Shown one piece after another: positions 19,658-29,042 of a stretch of 64,000 bases of DNA. Within the stretch, counting starts at the first letter, position 1. Each line of letters begins with the position of its first letter. Origin of the DNA: Candidatus Gastranaerophilales bacterium (lineage in GTDB: Bacteria; Cyanobacteriota; Vampirovibrionia; Gastranaerophilales; Gastranaerophilaceae); contig CALURG010000079.1 in the NCBI GenBank assembly GCA_944323115.1, positions 62,001-126,000 of the forward strand, in the 5' to 3' direction. The position numbers were made by a program, and so were the translations under genes. The notes under the pieces were generated by a model. It saw nothing but the letters and a program-made list of their open reading frames with translations. It ran no database searches and was not told where the DNA came from.

Positions 19658-19866
19658 TATCTGTAAACCTCACATATTGCAACATCAGGACAATTCAATG
19701 CACACAACCCGCAGCCCGTGCATTCATGATTTTCATCAGCAAATTCAACCGGAAAAAAACCGTTTACATTGGATTTGCTGCTTTTTTTTAAAAGACCTTT
19801 CGGACATGCCTTCATACAAAGGTAACAACCTTTGCATATATCTTTATCGACTACAATCCTGCCCAT
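19657..19866 (-). CDS. korD: 2-oxoacid:ferredoxin oxidoreductase, delta (2[4Fe-4S] ferredoxin) subunit
   Basis: A 69-residue ferredoxin-like subunit with two complete 4Fe-4S motifs: CKGCYLCMKACPKG and CTGCGLCALNCPD. It passes electrons from the TPP site to soluble ferredoxin. It is the first gene of korDABC, and the next gene overlaps it by one base. A putative promoter lies directly upstream. Confidence 0.93.
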   Translation of the reverse strand: MGRIVVDKDICKGCYLCMKACPKGLLKKSSKSNVNGFFPVEFADENHECTGCGLCALNCPDVAICEVYR

Positions 19867-19903
19867 TTAACTCGTACACTCAATATACTATACTCTTTTA
19901 TTT

Positions 19904-19931
19904 ATTGTATCACTTAGCATTTAAAACACAA
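19904..19931 (-). promoter_or_regulatory. Putative promoter of the korDABC-punA-ade operon
   Basis: On the minus strand, TTGTGT (19931-19926) and TACAAT (19909-19904) are 16 bases apart, about 40 bases before the korD start. It sits at the end of the GH57 gene, the only gap upstream of the operon. Confidence 0.35.
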
Positions 19932-19933
19932 CT

Positions 19934-22477
19934 TTATTTCTTGTTTTGTAAATGTAAAGGTGACATTACTTTGTCAAAAGTTTCTTTATAAAAGTCTGTA
20001 TTTATATTGAGTTTGTTGCCCAATTCAAGCAGCAGCAGCACAAATTTTCTGTCGTACTCATCTTTAAGTTCGTCAATATTTGAAACAACGTCCTCCAAAA
20101 TTTCATGGATTTTGTTGAAATATGTGTTTTGTGCTTCTGAAGTATCAATTCTTAATTCCAGAAGGTCAACATATCTGAAAAGATTAAGCACTGTTTCTAT
20201 CCTGTGTATTTCCGGGTTTTTTGCCAGTGCATACATTGCATCCGTAACTTTTTCCGTAAAAATCTTATTTGCAAGCTTTTTGTCAAGTTTGATATCAAGC
20301 ATTTTGGCTTCGTTGTTGATATCAATAGCTTCCTGCAAGTCATGTTCGTTTATTATTTTGTCAGCATTTTCAAATTGTTTGCCAAATTCAATACCGAGCA
20401 CATATCTTGCTGCGATTTTGAATTCATCAGGAGGAGTCAAGCCGAGATTTTTAAAGTGGAAAATAGAAGCTTTTCCGTCTTCGTAAATATCTTTGTACAA
20501 TCCTGAAAATTTATTTGTTTTGCCCTGAATCATTATATTGAGAATTTTTCTTCTTTCTTCAATAAAGATATCTTTGAGCGTATAGTATTCCGTACCGAAG
20601 TTTTTGTCCAGACTTCTTATTATCTCTGTCAAAGGATAATTTACAAATGTAGAAGTCAAATTCTTTTGAATTTCGTTAAATTCTTCCGCTGTGGAGTATT
20701 CTTTAATCGCACAATGAAAATCTCCGCCTGAATATCTCAAAAGTGCAAATATCAAATCATATTTTTCAAGGGTAATTTTAGATTTTATTTCAACCCTGCC
20801 CAAATACAAACTGTTTTTGCCTTTTGAAACGGTTTTGTAGCTTTTGCGTTTTATGTCGTAACAGTAAAGATGTGTTTCGTCTTCTGTTTCTTCATACAAA
20901 GATACTATCGCCCAGAGGCTGGCTATTTGTTTTATTGTAACAACGGAAGGTTTTACAAATTTTTTGTAAATATCCGCTCCTGTACCGAATTCTTTTATAT
21001 TGCTGTGTGCATTTGCGAGAATATTCACAAATTCCGTTTCAAAATCTTCATCCGTAAAACTTGCAGCAAGCTGCATTGCACGGGCAGCATATTTCATAAT
21101 CTGTGTGGTTTCAATTCCCGAAATATCCGCAAAAAACCAGCCGCAGCTTGTATACATAAGCATAGCCTGTCTTTGCATTTCCAAAAGTTTCATTGCAGCG
21201 ACTTTATCCTGGTCATTGCATTCAGGCTTCAAATTGTTTCTGAAGAAGTTTTTGATAGAAAGCTCACTTCTGTCAAGAATAACATTTATATATTCATTGC
21301 GGACATCCCAAGAATCTTTTGTAAAGAACTTTTTGCCTTGTTTTTCATACAACACGGCAAGTTTGTCTCTAAGGTAATCCAAAGCATCCCTGAGCGGCTT
21401 TCTCCATTTTTGATTCCAGCTTGGCTGGCCGCCTGTTGAACATCCGCAGTCTTCTTTCCATCTGCCGACACCGTGAAAACAGCTCCAAGAAGATGCCTGT
21501 TTTATGTCGGCTTCATCACTGACTCCGTATTTGTCAAGGTATTCGGCATAATTTGTAAGAGTGAATCCTGCATCTTTTGCTTTCACACGAAGAACATAAG
21601 CAAGAGCCATATCACCAAATTTTGTATGATGGCCGTAGCTTTCTCCGTCCGTTCCGATGTTGACAAGCTGTGCATATCCTCTTGTGTCGGACAATCCTTC
21701 TTTGAGTCTGTTTACAAATTTGTTTCCGTCTTGAAGAATATTGTCAAAAGCGACGGATTTTGAAATTGCCCCGTCGTAAAAGAACAAATCAATAAATTTT
21801 TTGGGGTTGCTTTTGATAAAGTATCTGTATGGTTTTGCAGGGTCGATATTTCCCCATCCTGCGTCTGTCCACTCTTTTGCCCCGAGTTTACGATAGCTTT
21901 GTGCTTGATACGGAGAAAGAATGGTAAATTTAATACCGTTGTCTGCCAGTACTTCAAGGGTTTCATCATCTACGGCAGTTTCTGCAAGCCACATGCCTTC
22001 GGGCATTCTTCCGAATCTGTATTCAAAATCTCTTATGCCCCATCTCACCTGAGTTTCTTTGTCATGTCTGTTGGCAAGAGGCATTATCATGTGATTGTAG
22101 ACCTGTGCGATGGCATTTCCATGACCGGAAAACCTTACACGGCTGACGATGTCGGCTCTTATTATCCTTTCATAAGTTTTTGGTGCATGTGTTTCCATCC
22201 AGGAAAGCAATGTAGGGCCAAAGTTGTAACTCATAAGAGAATAGTTATTTACGATATCGAGAACTTTGTTGTTGGCGTCTACTATCCTTGATGCAGAGTT
22301 TGGATTGTAGCATTCGAGGTTTACCCTTTCATTCCAGTCATGAAAAGGAAGAGCACTGTCTTGCAGCTCTATGGCTTCGAGCCAGGGATTTTCTCTTGGC
22401 GGCTGGTAGAAGTGTCCGTGTATTGTTAGATAGTTTTTCTTTTTTTCACTCTTGCTTTCGGATTTGTTTTCTGCCAT
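19934..22477 (-). CDS. Glycoside hydrolase family 57 protein with DUF3536 domain
   Basis: An 847-residue protein. The N-terminal HGHFYQPPRENPW is the GH57 hallmark, followed by a (beta/alpha)7-type domain to about residue 330; the rest corresponds to the DUF3536 part seen fused to GH57. GH57 members act on alpha-glucans (amylases, branching enzymes, 4-alpha-glucanotransferases). No signal peptide, so it probably acts on intracellular glycogen. I chose ATG 22477 because GAGGAG lies ten bases upstream; a TTG at 22495 would start inside that site. Confidence 0.9.
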   Translation of the reverse strand: MAENKSESKSEKKKNYLTIHGHFYQPPRENPWLEAIELQDSALPFHDWNERVNLECYNPNSASRIVDANNKVLDIVNNYSLMSYNFGPTLLSWMETHAPKTYERIIRADIVSRVRFSGHGNAIAQVYNHMIMPLANRHDKETQVRWGIRDFEYRFGRMPEGMWLAETAVDDETLEVLADNGIKFTILSPYQAQSYRKLGAKEWTDAGWGNIDPAKPYRYFIKSNPKKFIDLFFYDGAISKSVAFDNILQDGNKFVNRLKEGLSDTRGYAQLVNIGTDGESYGHHTKFGDMALAYVLRVKAKDAGFTLTNYAEYLDKYGVSDEADIKQASSWSCFHGVGRWKEDCGCSTGGQPSWNQKWRKPLRDALDYLRDKLAVLYEKQGKKFFTKDSWDVRNEYINVILDRSELSIKNFFRNNLKPECNDQDKVAAMKLLEMQRQAMLMYTSCGWFFADISGIETTQIMKYAARAMQLAASFTDEDFETEFVNILANAHSNIKEFGTGADIYKKFVKPSVVTIKQIASLWAIVSLYEETEDETHLYCYDIKRKSYKTVSKGKNSLYLGRVEIKSKITLEKYDLIFALLRYSGGDFHCAIKEYSTAEEFNEIQKNLTSTFVNYPLTEIIRSLDKNFGTEYYTLKDIFIEERRKILNIMIQGKTNKFSGLYKDIYEDGKASIFHFKNLGLTPPDEFKIAARYVLGIEFGKQFENADKIINEHDLQEAIDINNEAKMLDIKLDKKLANKIFTEKVTDAMYALAKNPEIHRIETVLNLFRYVDLLELRIDTSEAQNTYFNKIHEILEDVVSNIDELKDEYDRKFVLLLLELGNKLNINTDFYKETFDKVMSPLHLQNKK

Positions 22478-22576
22478 AACAAGGTAACTCCTCAACTGTT
22501 CTACAAATTTGACCTGATTATATTATACAAATATTTTTTTACTTTTTTCAAATTAAAAAATTACATTCAAAACAAA

Positions 22577-23146
22577 CTATGCTTTCTTTTCTTTATTTTT
22601 CTTTGTTAAAACAACAAGTTTTTCCGTATCCAGCCAGGTATCTGTCAACGCATCCGAGAAAACTTTTCCGTAAATTTCTACAATGTCTCCGGAGTCAAGA
22701 TCAATGAATTTTTCGGCATAATCACGTTTTATAAAAATTTTCATTTCCGCAAGGGGGATTGTGTGATCTGTGACATCGTCTCTTTTTATCAAAAAAGAAA
22801 TATATTTTTGTGAATCTCTAAATGCCGGTTTGTAATCCAATCCGAGTGTTGAAAACTTGTCAAATACCGCTTTGAATTTGATTTGTTTTCCCAAATATTG
22901 TGACGGATCTGCCACAACATCAAGCGGTTTTACACAAACATAATTTTTTTCGTTTATTACAGGATTTGCTGCCGCCTTTTTGGCTTCAGGTGTATCTTTT
23001 TGAGCCAGATTCAATTCAACAGATTCAGGTGAAGCGGCTGCTTTCAAAACAGGTATTTCCGGTTTGTGTGCAAATGCTACAAGTCCGCCTGCTATTATCA
23101 GTGCAGAAATTAAAGAAATTGATATTGTATTTTTTAGATTTTTCAT
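22577..23146 (-). CDS. Exported or membrane-anchored protein, OB-fold-like
   Basis: A 189-residue protein with an uncleaved anchor or signal peptide (ISISLISALIIAGGLVAFAH, residues 9-28), an Ala/Glu/Lys-rich linker, and a beta-rich domain from about residue 72. The domain opens CVKPLDVVADPSQYLGKQIK and ends with a segment on FIDLDSGDIVEIYGKVF, a pattern that resembles OB-fold domains. No recognised enzyme motif. It lies between the GH57 gene and the GT-C-like membrane protein. Confidence 0.55.
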   Translation of the reverse strand: MKNLKNTISISLISALIIAGGLVAFAHKPEIPVLKAAASPESVELNLAQKDTPEAKKAAANPVINEKNYVCVKPLDVVADPSQYLGKQIKFKAVFDKFSTLGLDYKPAFRDSQKYISFLIKRDDVTDHTIPLAEMKIFIKRDYAEKFIDLDSGDIVEIYGKVFSDALTDTWLDTEKLVVLTKKNKEKKA

Positions 23147-23219
23147 TTGAATTTCACCTTATATTTATTTTATTTTTTAACTACTAAATTTTATCATATA
23201 TCTTAAAAATAGTAATTAA

Positions 23220-24545
23220 TTAGTTTATACTATCCGGTTTGCCGATTCTAAGAGTGATTGAAAACAGGAACAAAAACACAGGAAGAATTTGAAGAATTAT
23301 TCTGTCCATTGAATTTTCAACAAGCCAGTTTATATCATGCGGGGCCAAAACATAAACGGCCACATATCCGCAGACGGTTAATCCGAATATTAAAGAAGAA
23401 AGCAAAAACGGCTGCCGTAATTTTTCTCTGATTTTAAACCCTTTAAAGCACAGCAGCACAAGTGCCAGAAATATAAAAAATTTCTTAAACAACAGCGTTA
23501 TAAAAGTTTTTGCTATCACAATATAGCGGTTTATATCAAAAGCAAAGACATAAGATTTTGTTTCATTAAAACCAAAAATCAAATCATTGGGTGCTGCACT
23601 GAATTTTTTAAACAAAATTGCAAAGAAAATTGTTATGCCGGCCAGCACGGCAGTGAATATTGATTTTTTATAATCTTTATTTCTTAAAAACCATCCGAAA
23701 ATCACCGCAGCATATATTGCAAAAAACATTAAGCCTTCATTTTTTACCCATACGCTGAGACCTGCAAAAATCAAACCCAGCAATAGAGTGTTGAATCTGT
23801 TGTTTTTGAAATACAGAAAAAGACAAACAACAGAAGATAAAAAGAACATGGCAAGAGGAATATCTGCACACTGTGCAGCCCCGTTTACAAGAAAAATATC
23901 ACACAGCATAAAAACAGTACACACTGCATATGCTACTTTTTCGCTTTTAAAATATCTCAAAGCCTGATACAAAAGATAAATAAGCCCGAATGTAAACAGA
24001 AATCCTATCAGAATGTTTGCCGTAAAATCCTGGTGAGAGCTATACAGCCACAATCTGGCTGTTGAGCAAGGCAAAAACAACGGATAGTCTCCGTGCGACA
24101 TAAAGTGCGGAAGATTAAACAGGTTTTTCCACAACGGGCTTTGCAAATACAAAAATTCAGCCTTTATGTTCCAGATACGAAAGCCGTCCCAGCTTCCCAT
24201 AGGATTGTTTATAAAATATTTTAAAAATATAACCAGAGCATAAATATTTGCTAAATAAAACCAGTTGTTCAGTCTTTTAAATTTGTGTTTTGACAAATCG
24301 GGACGCTCTTGGTTGTAATAAATCAAAGCCAGTATCAATACAAATATCATTTCAAAAAATCTAAAATCGCTGAGGCTGTAAATGTTTAAACATTGATGTA
24401 AAAAGTAAAACAAAGAATGAATTGCAAAGCCAAAAGGAATTGCAAAAAGTATTCTAAACCGCAGCTCCATGTCTCTGTCTATTACAGAAACAGCCAAATA
24501 TCCGCTCAAAAGAACTATAATCAATGCAAAAAATAAACTCATCAT
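23220..24545 (-). CDS. Polytopic membrane protein, GT-C-type glycosyltransferase-like
   Basis: A 441-residue protein with about ten to eleven hydrophobic helices. A periplasmic loop between residues about 125 and 170 has MGSWDGFRIWNIKAEFLYL, which resembles the GWDAWAIWNxKA motif of membrane glycosyltransferases that use lipid-linked sugars (ArnT/PMT-like). If correct it would transfer a sugar to a lipid or protein on the outer face of the inner membrane. Its start overlaps the end of the upstream 149-residue gene by four bases, so the two are coupled. Confidence 0.6.
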   Translation of the reverse strand: MMSLFFALIIVLLSGYLAVSVIDRDMELRFRILFAIPFGFAIHSLFYFLHQCLNIYSLSDFRFFEMIFVLILALIYYNQERPDLSKHKFKRLNNWFYLANIYALVIFLKYFINNPMGSWDGFRIWNIKAEFLYLQSPLWKNLFNLPHFMSHGDYPLFLPCSTARLWLYSSHQDFTANILIGFLFTFGLIYLLYQALRYFKSEKVAYAVCTVFMLCDIFLVNGAAQCADIPLAMFFLSSVVCLFLYFKNNRFNTLLLGLIFAGLSVWVKNEGLMFFAIYAAVIFGWFLRNKDYKKSIFTAVLAGITIFFAILFKKFSAAPNDLIFGFNETKSYVFAFDINRYIVIAKTFITLLFKKFFIFLALVLLCFKGFKIREKLRQPFLLSSLIFGLTVCGYVAVYVLAPHDINWLVENSMDRIILQILPVFLFLFSITLRIGKPDSIN

Positions 24546-24991
24546 TTTATTTCCTTTTCAAGAACATACATATTGCTGTTAATCTTTTGTTTTTCGACAA
24601 ATCCTTGAGGGAAAAGTTTTTTGTTCACAAAAGATGCAATAACATAATCGGATTCCGTATCGTTTTTCAATATTGAAGGTACTATTGCGTACTGTGTGAT
24701 ATAAAAAGATTTTATGGATTCGGGCAAGTCAAATACGCTGTTTTGTTCAACATCCGAGACATAACCGATACGTCCTTCATCTTGAAAATCAGAAATTTTT
24801 TCTGTCGCAAATCTGATTGCCTGCACTTGTGAATAAAAAGGATTTTTCCATATAAAATCCTGTGTAATCATGGTAAAAGGCACCTGTAACGGCAAGAAAA
24901 AATATTTTAGGTTTATCAATATAACAATAAGAAATACCGCAGAAAAAAACACTCTGTCAGGGATTTTGTGAATTTTTTTCATCATGTCCAT
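24542..24991 (-). CDS. Single-pass membrane protein of unknown function
   Basis: A 149-residue protein with one N-terminal helix (VFFSAVFLIVILINLKYFFL, residues 14-33) and about 115 residues expected outside. Nothing in it matches a family I know. It overlaps the coaE 3' end by 10 bases and the following glycosyltransferase-like gene by four bases, so all three are translated together. The physical coupling suggests a partner or accessory of the membrane glycosyltransferase. Confidence 0.6.
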   Translation of the reverse strand: MDMMKKIHKIPDRVFFSAVFLIVILINLKYFFLPLQVPFTMITQDFIWKNPFYSQVQAIRFATEKISDFQDEGRIGYVSDVEQNSVFDLPESIKSFYITQYAIVPSILKNDTESDYVIASFVNKKLFPQGFVEKQKINSNMYVLEKEIK

Positions 24992-25572
24992 AGTCTTTCA
25001 ATTGTTTTGTTAATCTGTGTTTCCAATTCTATCAAATCGTTGTTGTTTTCAATGATAAAGTCTGCCATGTATCTTTTTTCTTCCTGAGACACTTGAGAAT
25101 TTATACGCTCAAGTGCATGTTCAAGGCTGTATCCGTTTCTGTTCATAAGTCTTTGGAGTCTGATTTTTTTGTCCGCACAGACAAGAATCGTTCTGTCAAA
25201 AAGATTCTGCATATTGGCTTCAAAAAGCAGAGGAACGGATGCCGCTACTATCTCTTCTTTTTGATGTTCTTCAAAAAACTCAAGAATTTTCTTTTCGGCA
25301 AGAGGATGCAAAATATTTTCCAACGCTTCCATTTTTTCGGGATTTGAAAACACGATGAGTCCTATTTTGTGTCTGCCCAAACGACCGTCATCAAGAAAAA
25401 TGTCTTTGCCTTCAAAGAGTTTTGAAACTTTTTCAATAACCTCTTCATTGCTGTCCAAAAGCCTGTGGCAAATCCAATCGGCATCAATAACCGGGATGCC
25501 TTTTTTTTCAAAATAACTTTGTACAATGGATTTTCCTGAGGCGATATTGCCTGTGAGACCTACTTTTAACAT
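24982..25572 (-). CDS. coaE: Dephospho-CoA kinase
   Basis: A 196-residue kinase that adds the 3'-phosphate in the last step of CoA synthesis. P-loop GNIASGKS (residues 8-15) and the conserved DADWICHRLL and VPLLFE motifs are all present. I chose ATG 25572 (MLKVGLTG) because GGAAAG sits nine bases before it; the longer TTG-initiated frame at 25581 would begin right after that site. Confidence 0.93.
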   Translation of the reverse strand: MLKVGLTGNIASGKSIVQSYFEKKGIPVIDADWICHRLLDSNEEVIEKVSKLFEGKDIFLDDGRLGRHKIGLIVFSNPEKMEALENILHPLAEKKILEFFEEHQKEEIVAASVPLLFEANMQNLFDRTILVCADKKIRLQRLMNRNGYSLEHALERINSQVSQEEKRYMADFIIENNNDLIELETQINKTIERLWT

Positions 25573-25631
25573 GCTTGCCAACTTTCCGTAAGTTAACTAT
25601 TTCTTATACCGCATATAGCTGCTGTGTCTGC

Positions 25632-27068
25632 TTATTTTATTTCAAAAACAGTGCCGTCTTTTGTGTCTTTCAGTACGATATTTATTTTGTCCAGAGAATC
25701 TCTTATTTTATCGGCAGCAGCCCAATTTTTTTCGGCTCTTGCCTTGTTTCTTTCTTCTATGATTTTATCCATGATTTCTTTTGCGGAAGCGTTTTTGTCT
25801 TCTACAAAATCAAATTCATCAATGACATGAGAAAGTTTTTCTTTAAGCTGGTTTTCATCCAGCTCGACTTTTTCAAAATCAAACCCGAGCACTTTAGAAA
25901 GTTTGATTAGAATTGACAAATATTTTGCCGCATTCTCTTTGTCTGAAGAATCTTTTGCCTTATTTGCTTTTGAAGCTACATCAAACAACACCGCAAGTGC
26001 TTTTGATGTATTTATATCATCATTCATTGCTTCTTTAAAAGCTTCTGTTTCCTCCGATTCGATATTGTCTGTCAGTTTATCTTTTCCTATCCAGACAAGT
26101 ACATTGTTTGCAGCATTTTTGAGTCTTTGCACTCCGGCATGTGCCGAAGAAAGTGCTTCATCATTAAATTCTACCGGCATTCTGTAATGATTTGTCAAAA
26201 TAAAAAATCTGATTGTGTTTGCGTCATATTTTTCTAACAAACCGTTTATTGTAATGAAATTGCCTAAAGACTTGGACATTTTTTCTTTGTTTATAGTAAC
26301 AAAACCGTTGTGCATCCAATATTTTACAAATCTGCATCCGTTTGCACATTCTGACTGGGCAATTTCGTTTTCGTGGTGAGGAAATATCAAGTCAGCACCG
26401 CCTGCGTGAATATCGATTTCATCAGCAAGGTGTTTTTTGCTCATAGCGGAGCATTCAATATGCCAGCCGGGTCTTCCTACACCCCATGGGCTTTTGTATC
26501 CGAATTTTTCATCTTTTTTCCACAGTGCAAAATCCAAAGGATCTTCTTTTATGTCAGAAGCCTCTACTCTTGCACCGGATTCCAAATCATCAATAGGCTG
26601 TTTACTCAAATAACCGTATCTCGGGAATTTTTTGACTCTGAAATAAACATCACCGTCAACTTCGTAAGCAAAACCTTTTTCGATAAGAGTTTTCACCATT
26701 TTTATCATTTCACCGAGTGTTTTTGTTGCAAAAGGTTCAACATCAGGTTTGAGGTTATTTAATTTTTTCATTGATTCGGAAAAAATATCGTAGTATTTTT
26801 TTGCAATTTCATCCGGTGTGCAGTTTTCTTTTACGGATTTGTTAAGTATTTTGTCATCGACATCCGTAACATTGCGGCAGTATTTAACATCATAGCCGAG
26901 AAATTTCAGATATCTGTACAAAACATCCCAAGTAATATAGCAGCGTGCGTGGCCCAAATGTGGATGGTCATAAACTGTCGGCCCGCAGACATACATATTT
27001 ACCTTGTTGCCGCTGATAGGAACAAATTCTTCTGTTTTTCCTGAATATGAATTAAAAACTTTTAACAT
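25632..27068 (-). CDS. cysS: Cysteine--tRNA ligase
   Basis: A 478-residue class I aminoacyl-tRNA synthetase. The HIGH-type motif is HPHLGHARC, with the zinc-site Cys in MYVCGPTVYD; KMSKSLGNF is the second signature. The C-terminal DALR-like anticodon region is present. It lies alone, followed after 59 bases by coaE. Confidence 0.96.
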   Translation of the reverse strand: MLKVFNSYSGKTEEFVPISGNKVNMYVCGPTVYDHPHLGHARCYITWDVLYRYLKFLGYDVKYCRNVTDVDDKILNKSVKENCTPDEIAKKYYDIFSESMKKLNNLKPDVEPFATKTLGEMIKMVKTLIEKGFAYEVDGDVYFRVKKFPRYGYLSKQPIDDLESGARVEASDIKEDPLDFALWKKDEKFGYKSPWGVGRPGWHIECSAMSKKHLADEIDIHAGGADLIFPHHENEIAQSECANGCRFVKYWMHNGFVTINKEKMSKSLGNFITINGLLEKYDANTIRFFILTNHYRMPVEFNDEALSSAHAGVQRLKNAANNVLVWIGKDKLTDNIESEETEAFKEAMNDDINTSKALAVLFDVASKANKAKDSSDKENAAKYLSILIKLSKVLGFDFEKVELDENQLKEKLSHVIDEFDFVEDKNASAKEIMDKIIEERNKARAEKNWAAADKIRDSLDKINIVLKDTKDGTVFEIK

Positions 27069-27163
27069 AACCGATAACCTAAATAAAATTTTCCGATGAT
27101 ATTTATATTACATCAAAACGGTTTATCTTAAAAGTCTTTAAAGAGTAATATAGTACAGCAGGA

Positions 27164-28840
27164 CTATTTACCGGCAGTTGCTGTATTTTTATGCTGCAAT
27201 TTATTCCACGCATCATAGGTGGTTTTCATAAGATTTTGCTTTTCTATGTATTTTACATACAAGTCATTGGCTTTTGTGCCCAGCAAATTCAAAACATAGC
27301 CAATACCAAGACCCAAAAACAGGTTTTTAGCTCCGGTCCAGCCTCTTGTCATACCGTAATACGATGTTGCAACACCGCCTAGTATCGGTATACCTTGAGT
27401 GAATGTTTTACCGATTCTTTCGTGTTTGTCTTTGGAATTTACAACAAGGAATGTACCCAGTGCTGTAGGCCCCAATATACCTAAAATATCCGTCGGCAAT
27501 GAGCCTACTTGAAGTTCGGCAAGTTTTTCAAAAGAGTTTAACTCTGATGAAATTGCAGTATTGAGACTGTTGTTTAAATTTCCGGCATATTGTTTTGCTT
27601 GCTTGTATTGAACGGAATCTTTTCCGAATTTTTCTTTGATAAGAGTTAGTGCATCTTGAGCGAGTCCTTTTTTTGTTGATTCTTCGGAGATAGCTTTGTT
27701 AAATTCGTTTATTTTAATATTTATACTGTTTATTTTGTCTGCGTTTTGTCTGTCTGCTTTAAAAATTGCAGAAAGATTCTTCATTTCGGATGACAATTTT
27801 TTGTATATTTTACTTCTGATTTCAGCTTCTTGCGGCCCTGAAACAGTCTTGTATTCATCAAGTGATTTGTTTATGTCCTTGATTAGATTTACGGCATGTT
27901 TATTACCCGGATCTACAAATATTTCTATTTCTCCGACAATCTGTTTTATTTTTTCATAGTTGTCGGAAATATTGTTTGAAAAAATATTTTTGTTTTGTGA
28001 CAATATTTTTGATAATGCTTTTTTCTCGGAAGCTACCAAATCAGTAGTTATATAAGTTTTGTATTTTTTTACATTCTTTAAAAGACCGCCTTGTGAAAAC
28101 AATTTTTCGTACACAGCTTCATCAAGACCGTACATTTCTTTGAAAGCTTTTTCTGTACGCTGGAAATGTTCCGCCGTTGAAAAATTATCTTTAAACAATT
28201 TTTTCATACTGTTTGAATATTCAAGCAATTTTTCTTTTACTTGAGTGTCACCGGTTTGTTTTGCCAAATCTTCAATATATGAACAAAATTTCAAGTTAGC
28301 TGATTCGGATTTTGTATAATAATCTCTTGTATTTTTAGTTACTACGCCTTTAAATGCTTTGTTTAGCTTCACAATAACGGGTTCAAATCCGAGTTTCTTC
28401 AACCAGTGTCTTGCCCAGCTGTCTTTTATGGCGGAAATATTCGAGGCGGATTGCATGGAATCTGCCATTGGCTGTAGTGCTTTGCTGATTTTCAGTTTGA
28501 TTTTTTGATAAAGTGTGAGTTCTTTTGTATCTTGGGACAGGTTGTAAATTTTTTTCTGCAAGTTTCTTGACCACTTTGAAACTTTTTTTGAAAAACCGGA
28601 AGAAAATCCTTTTGATAATGTAAAAAGCCCTATCAAAGACAACAAAGCAACAGAACCGACAGAAATGCCTATTATACCAAACAATTTTTTATTATTTTTG
28701 TTTTCTTTTTCGGAAGGAACATCAGAAACTTTTACGGAGGCAGCAGAAATAGTACTTGCCGGTGACAAGCCGTTTTGACTTTGACCGGATATCTGTATAA
28801 AACCGGTATATGGATTATTTTTTGAAAAATTAACTGTCAT
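27164..28840 (-). CDS. Large membrane-anchored coiled-coil protein of unknown function
   Basis: A 558-residue protein. Residues 1-45 are Ser/Asn/Pro-rich with the lineage-style opening MTVNFSKNNPYTGF. A membrane helix (KKLFGIIGISVGSVALLSLI, about 50-75) and a basic stretch with KKVSKWSRNLQKKIYNL follow. The middle (about 110-450) is strongly helical and Lys/Glu rich, with a likely coiled coil. The C-terminal 120 residues have two or three more hydrophobic stretches (GILGPTALGTFLVV and GLGIGYVLNLLG). No recognisable catalytic motif. SD AGGT precedes the ATG. Confidence 0.6.
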   Translation of the reverse strand: MTVNFSKNNPYTGFIQISGQSQNGLSPASTISAASVKVSDVPSEKENKNNKKLFGIIGISVGSVALLSLIGLFTLSKGFSSGFSKKVSKWSRNLQKKIYNLSQDTKELTLYQKIKLKISKALQPMADSMQSASNISAIKDSWARHWLKKLGFEPVIVKLNKAFKGVVTKNTRDYYTKSESANLKFCSYIEDLAKQTGDTQVKEKLLEYSNSMKKLFKDNFSTAEHFQRTEKAFKEMYGLDEAVYEKLFSQGGLLKNVKKYKTYITTDLVASEKKALSKILSQNKNIFSNNISDNYEKIKQIVGEIEIFVDPGNKHAVNLIKDINKSLDEYKTVSGPQEAEIRSKIYKKLSSEMKNLSAIFKADRQNADKINSINIKINEFNKAISEESTKKGLAQDALTLIKEKFGKDSVQYKQAKQYAGNLNNSLNTAISSELNSFEKLAELQVGSLPTDILGILGPTALGTFLVVNSKDKHERIGKTFTQGIPILGGVATSYYGMTRGWTGAKNLFLGLGIGYVLNLLGTKANDLYVKYIEKQNLMKTTYDAWNKLQHKNTATAGK

Positions 28841-28987
28841 TTACCTGCCAAACATTGCCTGCTTATATTTATTAAAACATCTGTGTAAAATTATTTGCCA
28901 AAACAATAAATTTCAATTTACAAAACATAATAAATCACTTGAAAAATCCGGGAAAATGAATTTTCAAGCTGCCTGATTATATTATTG

Positions 28988-29017
28988 AAAAAACTCCCGA
29001 TAAAACGGGAGTTTTTT
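28988..29017 (-). terminator. Rho-independent terminator
   Basis: A 12-bp perfect stem (AAAAAACTCCCG, 28988-28999, with CGGGAGTTTTTT, 29006-29017) and a 6-base loop. Read on the minus strand it ends in a T-run and lies 25 bases after the stop of the 127-residue gene. Confidence 0.9.
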
Positions 29018-29042
29018 ATAATTTACAATTGTATTTTTCAAA

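Noticed and set aside
20870-21439. Open frame on the plus strand inside the GH57 gene
   Set aside because: Antisense shadow of the GH57/DUF3536 coding sequence.
28381-28400. GTTCAAATCC, resembling a tRNA T-arm
   Set aside because: It lies inside a coding sequence and no acceptor, D or anticodon arms surround it.
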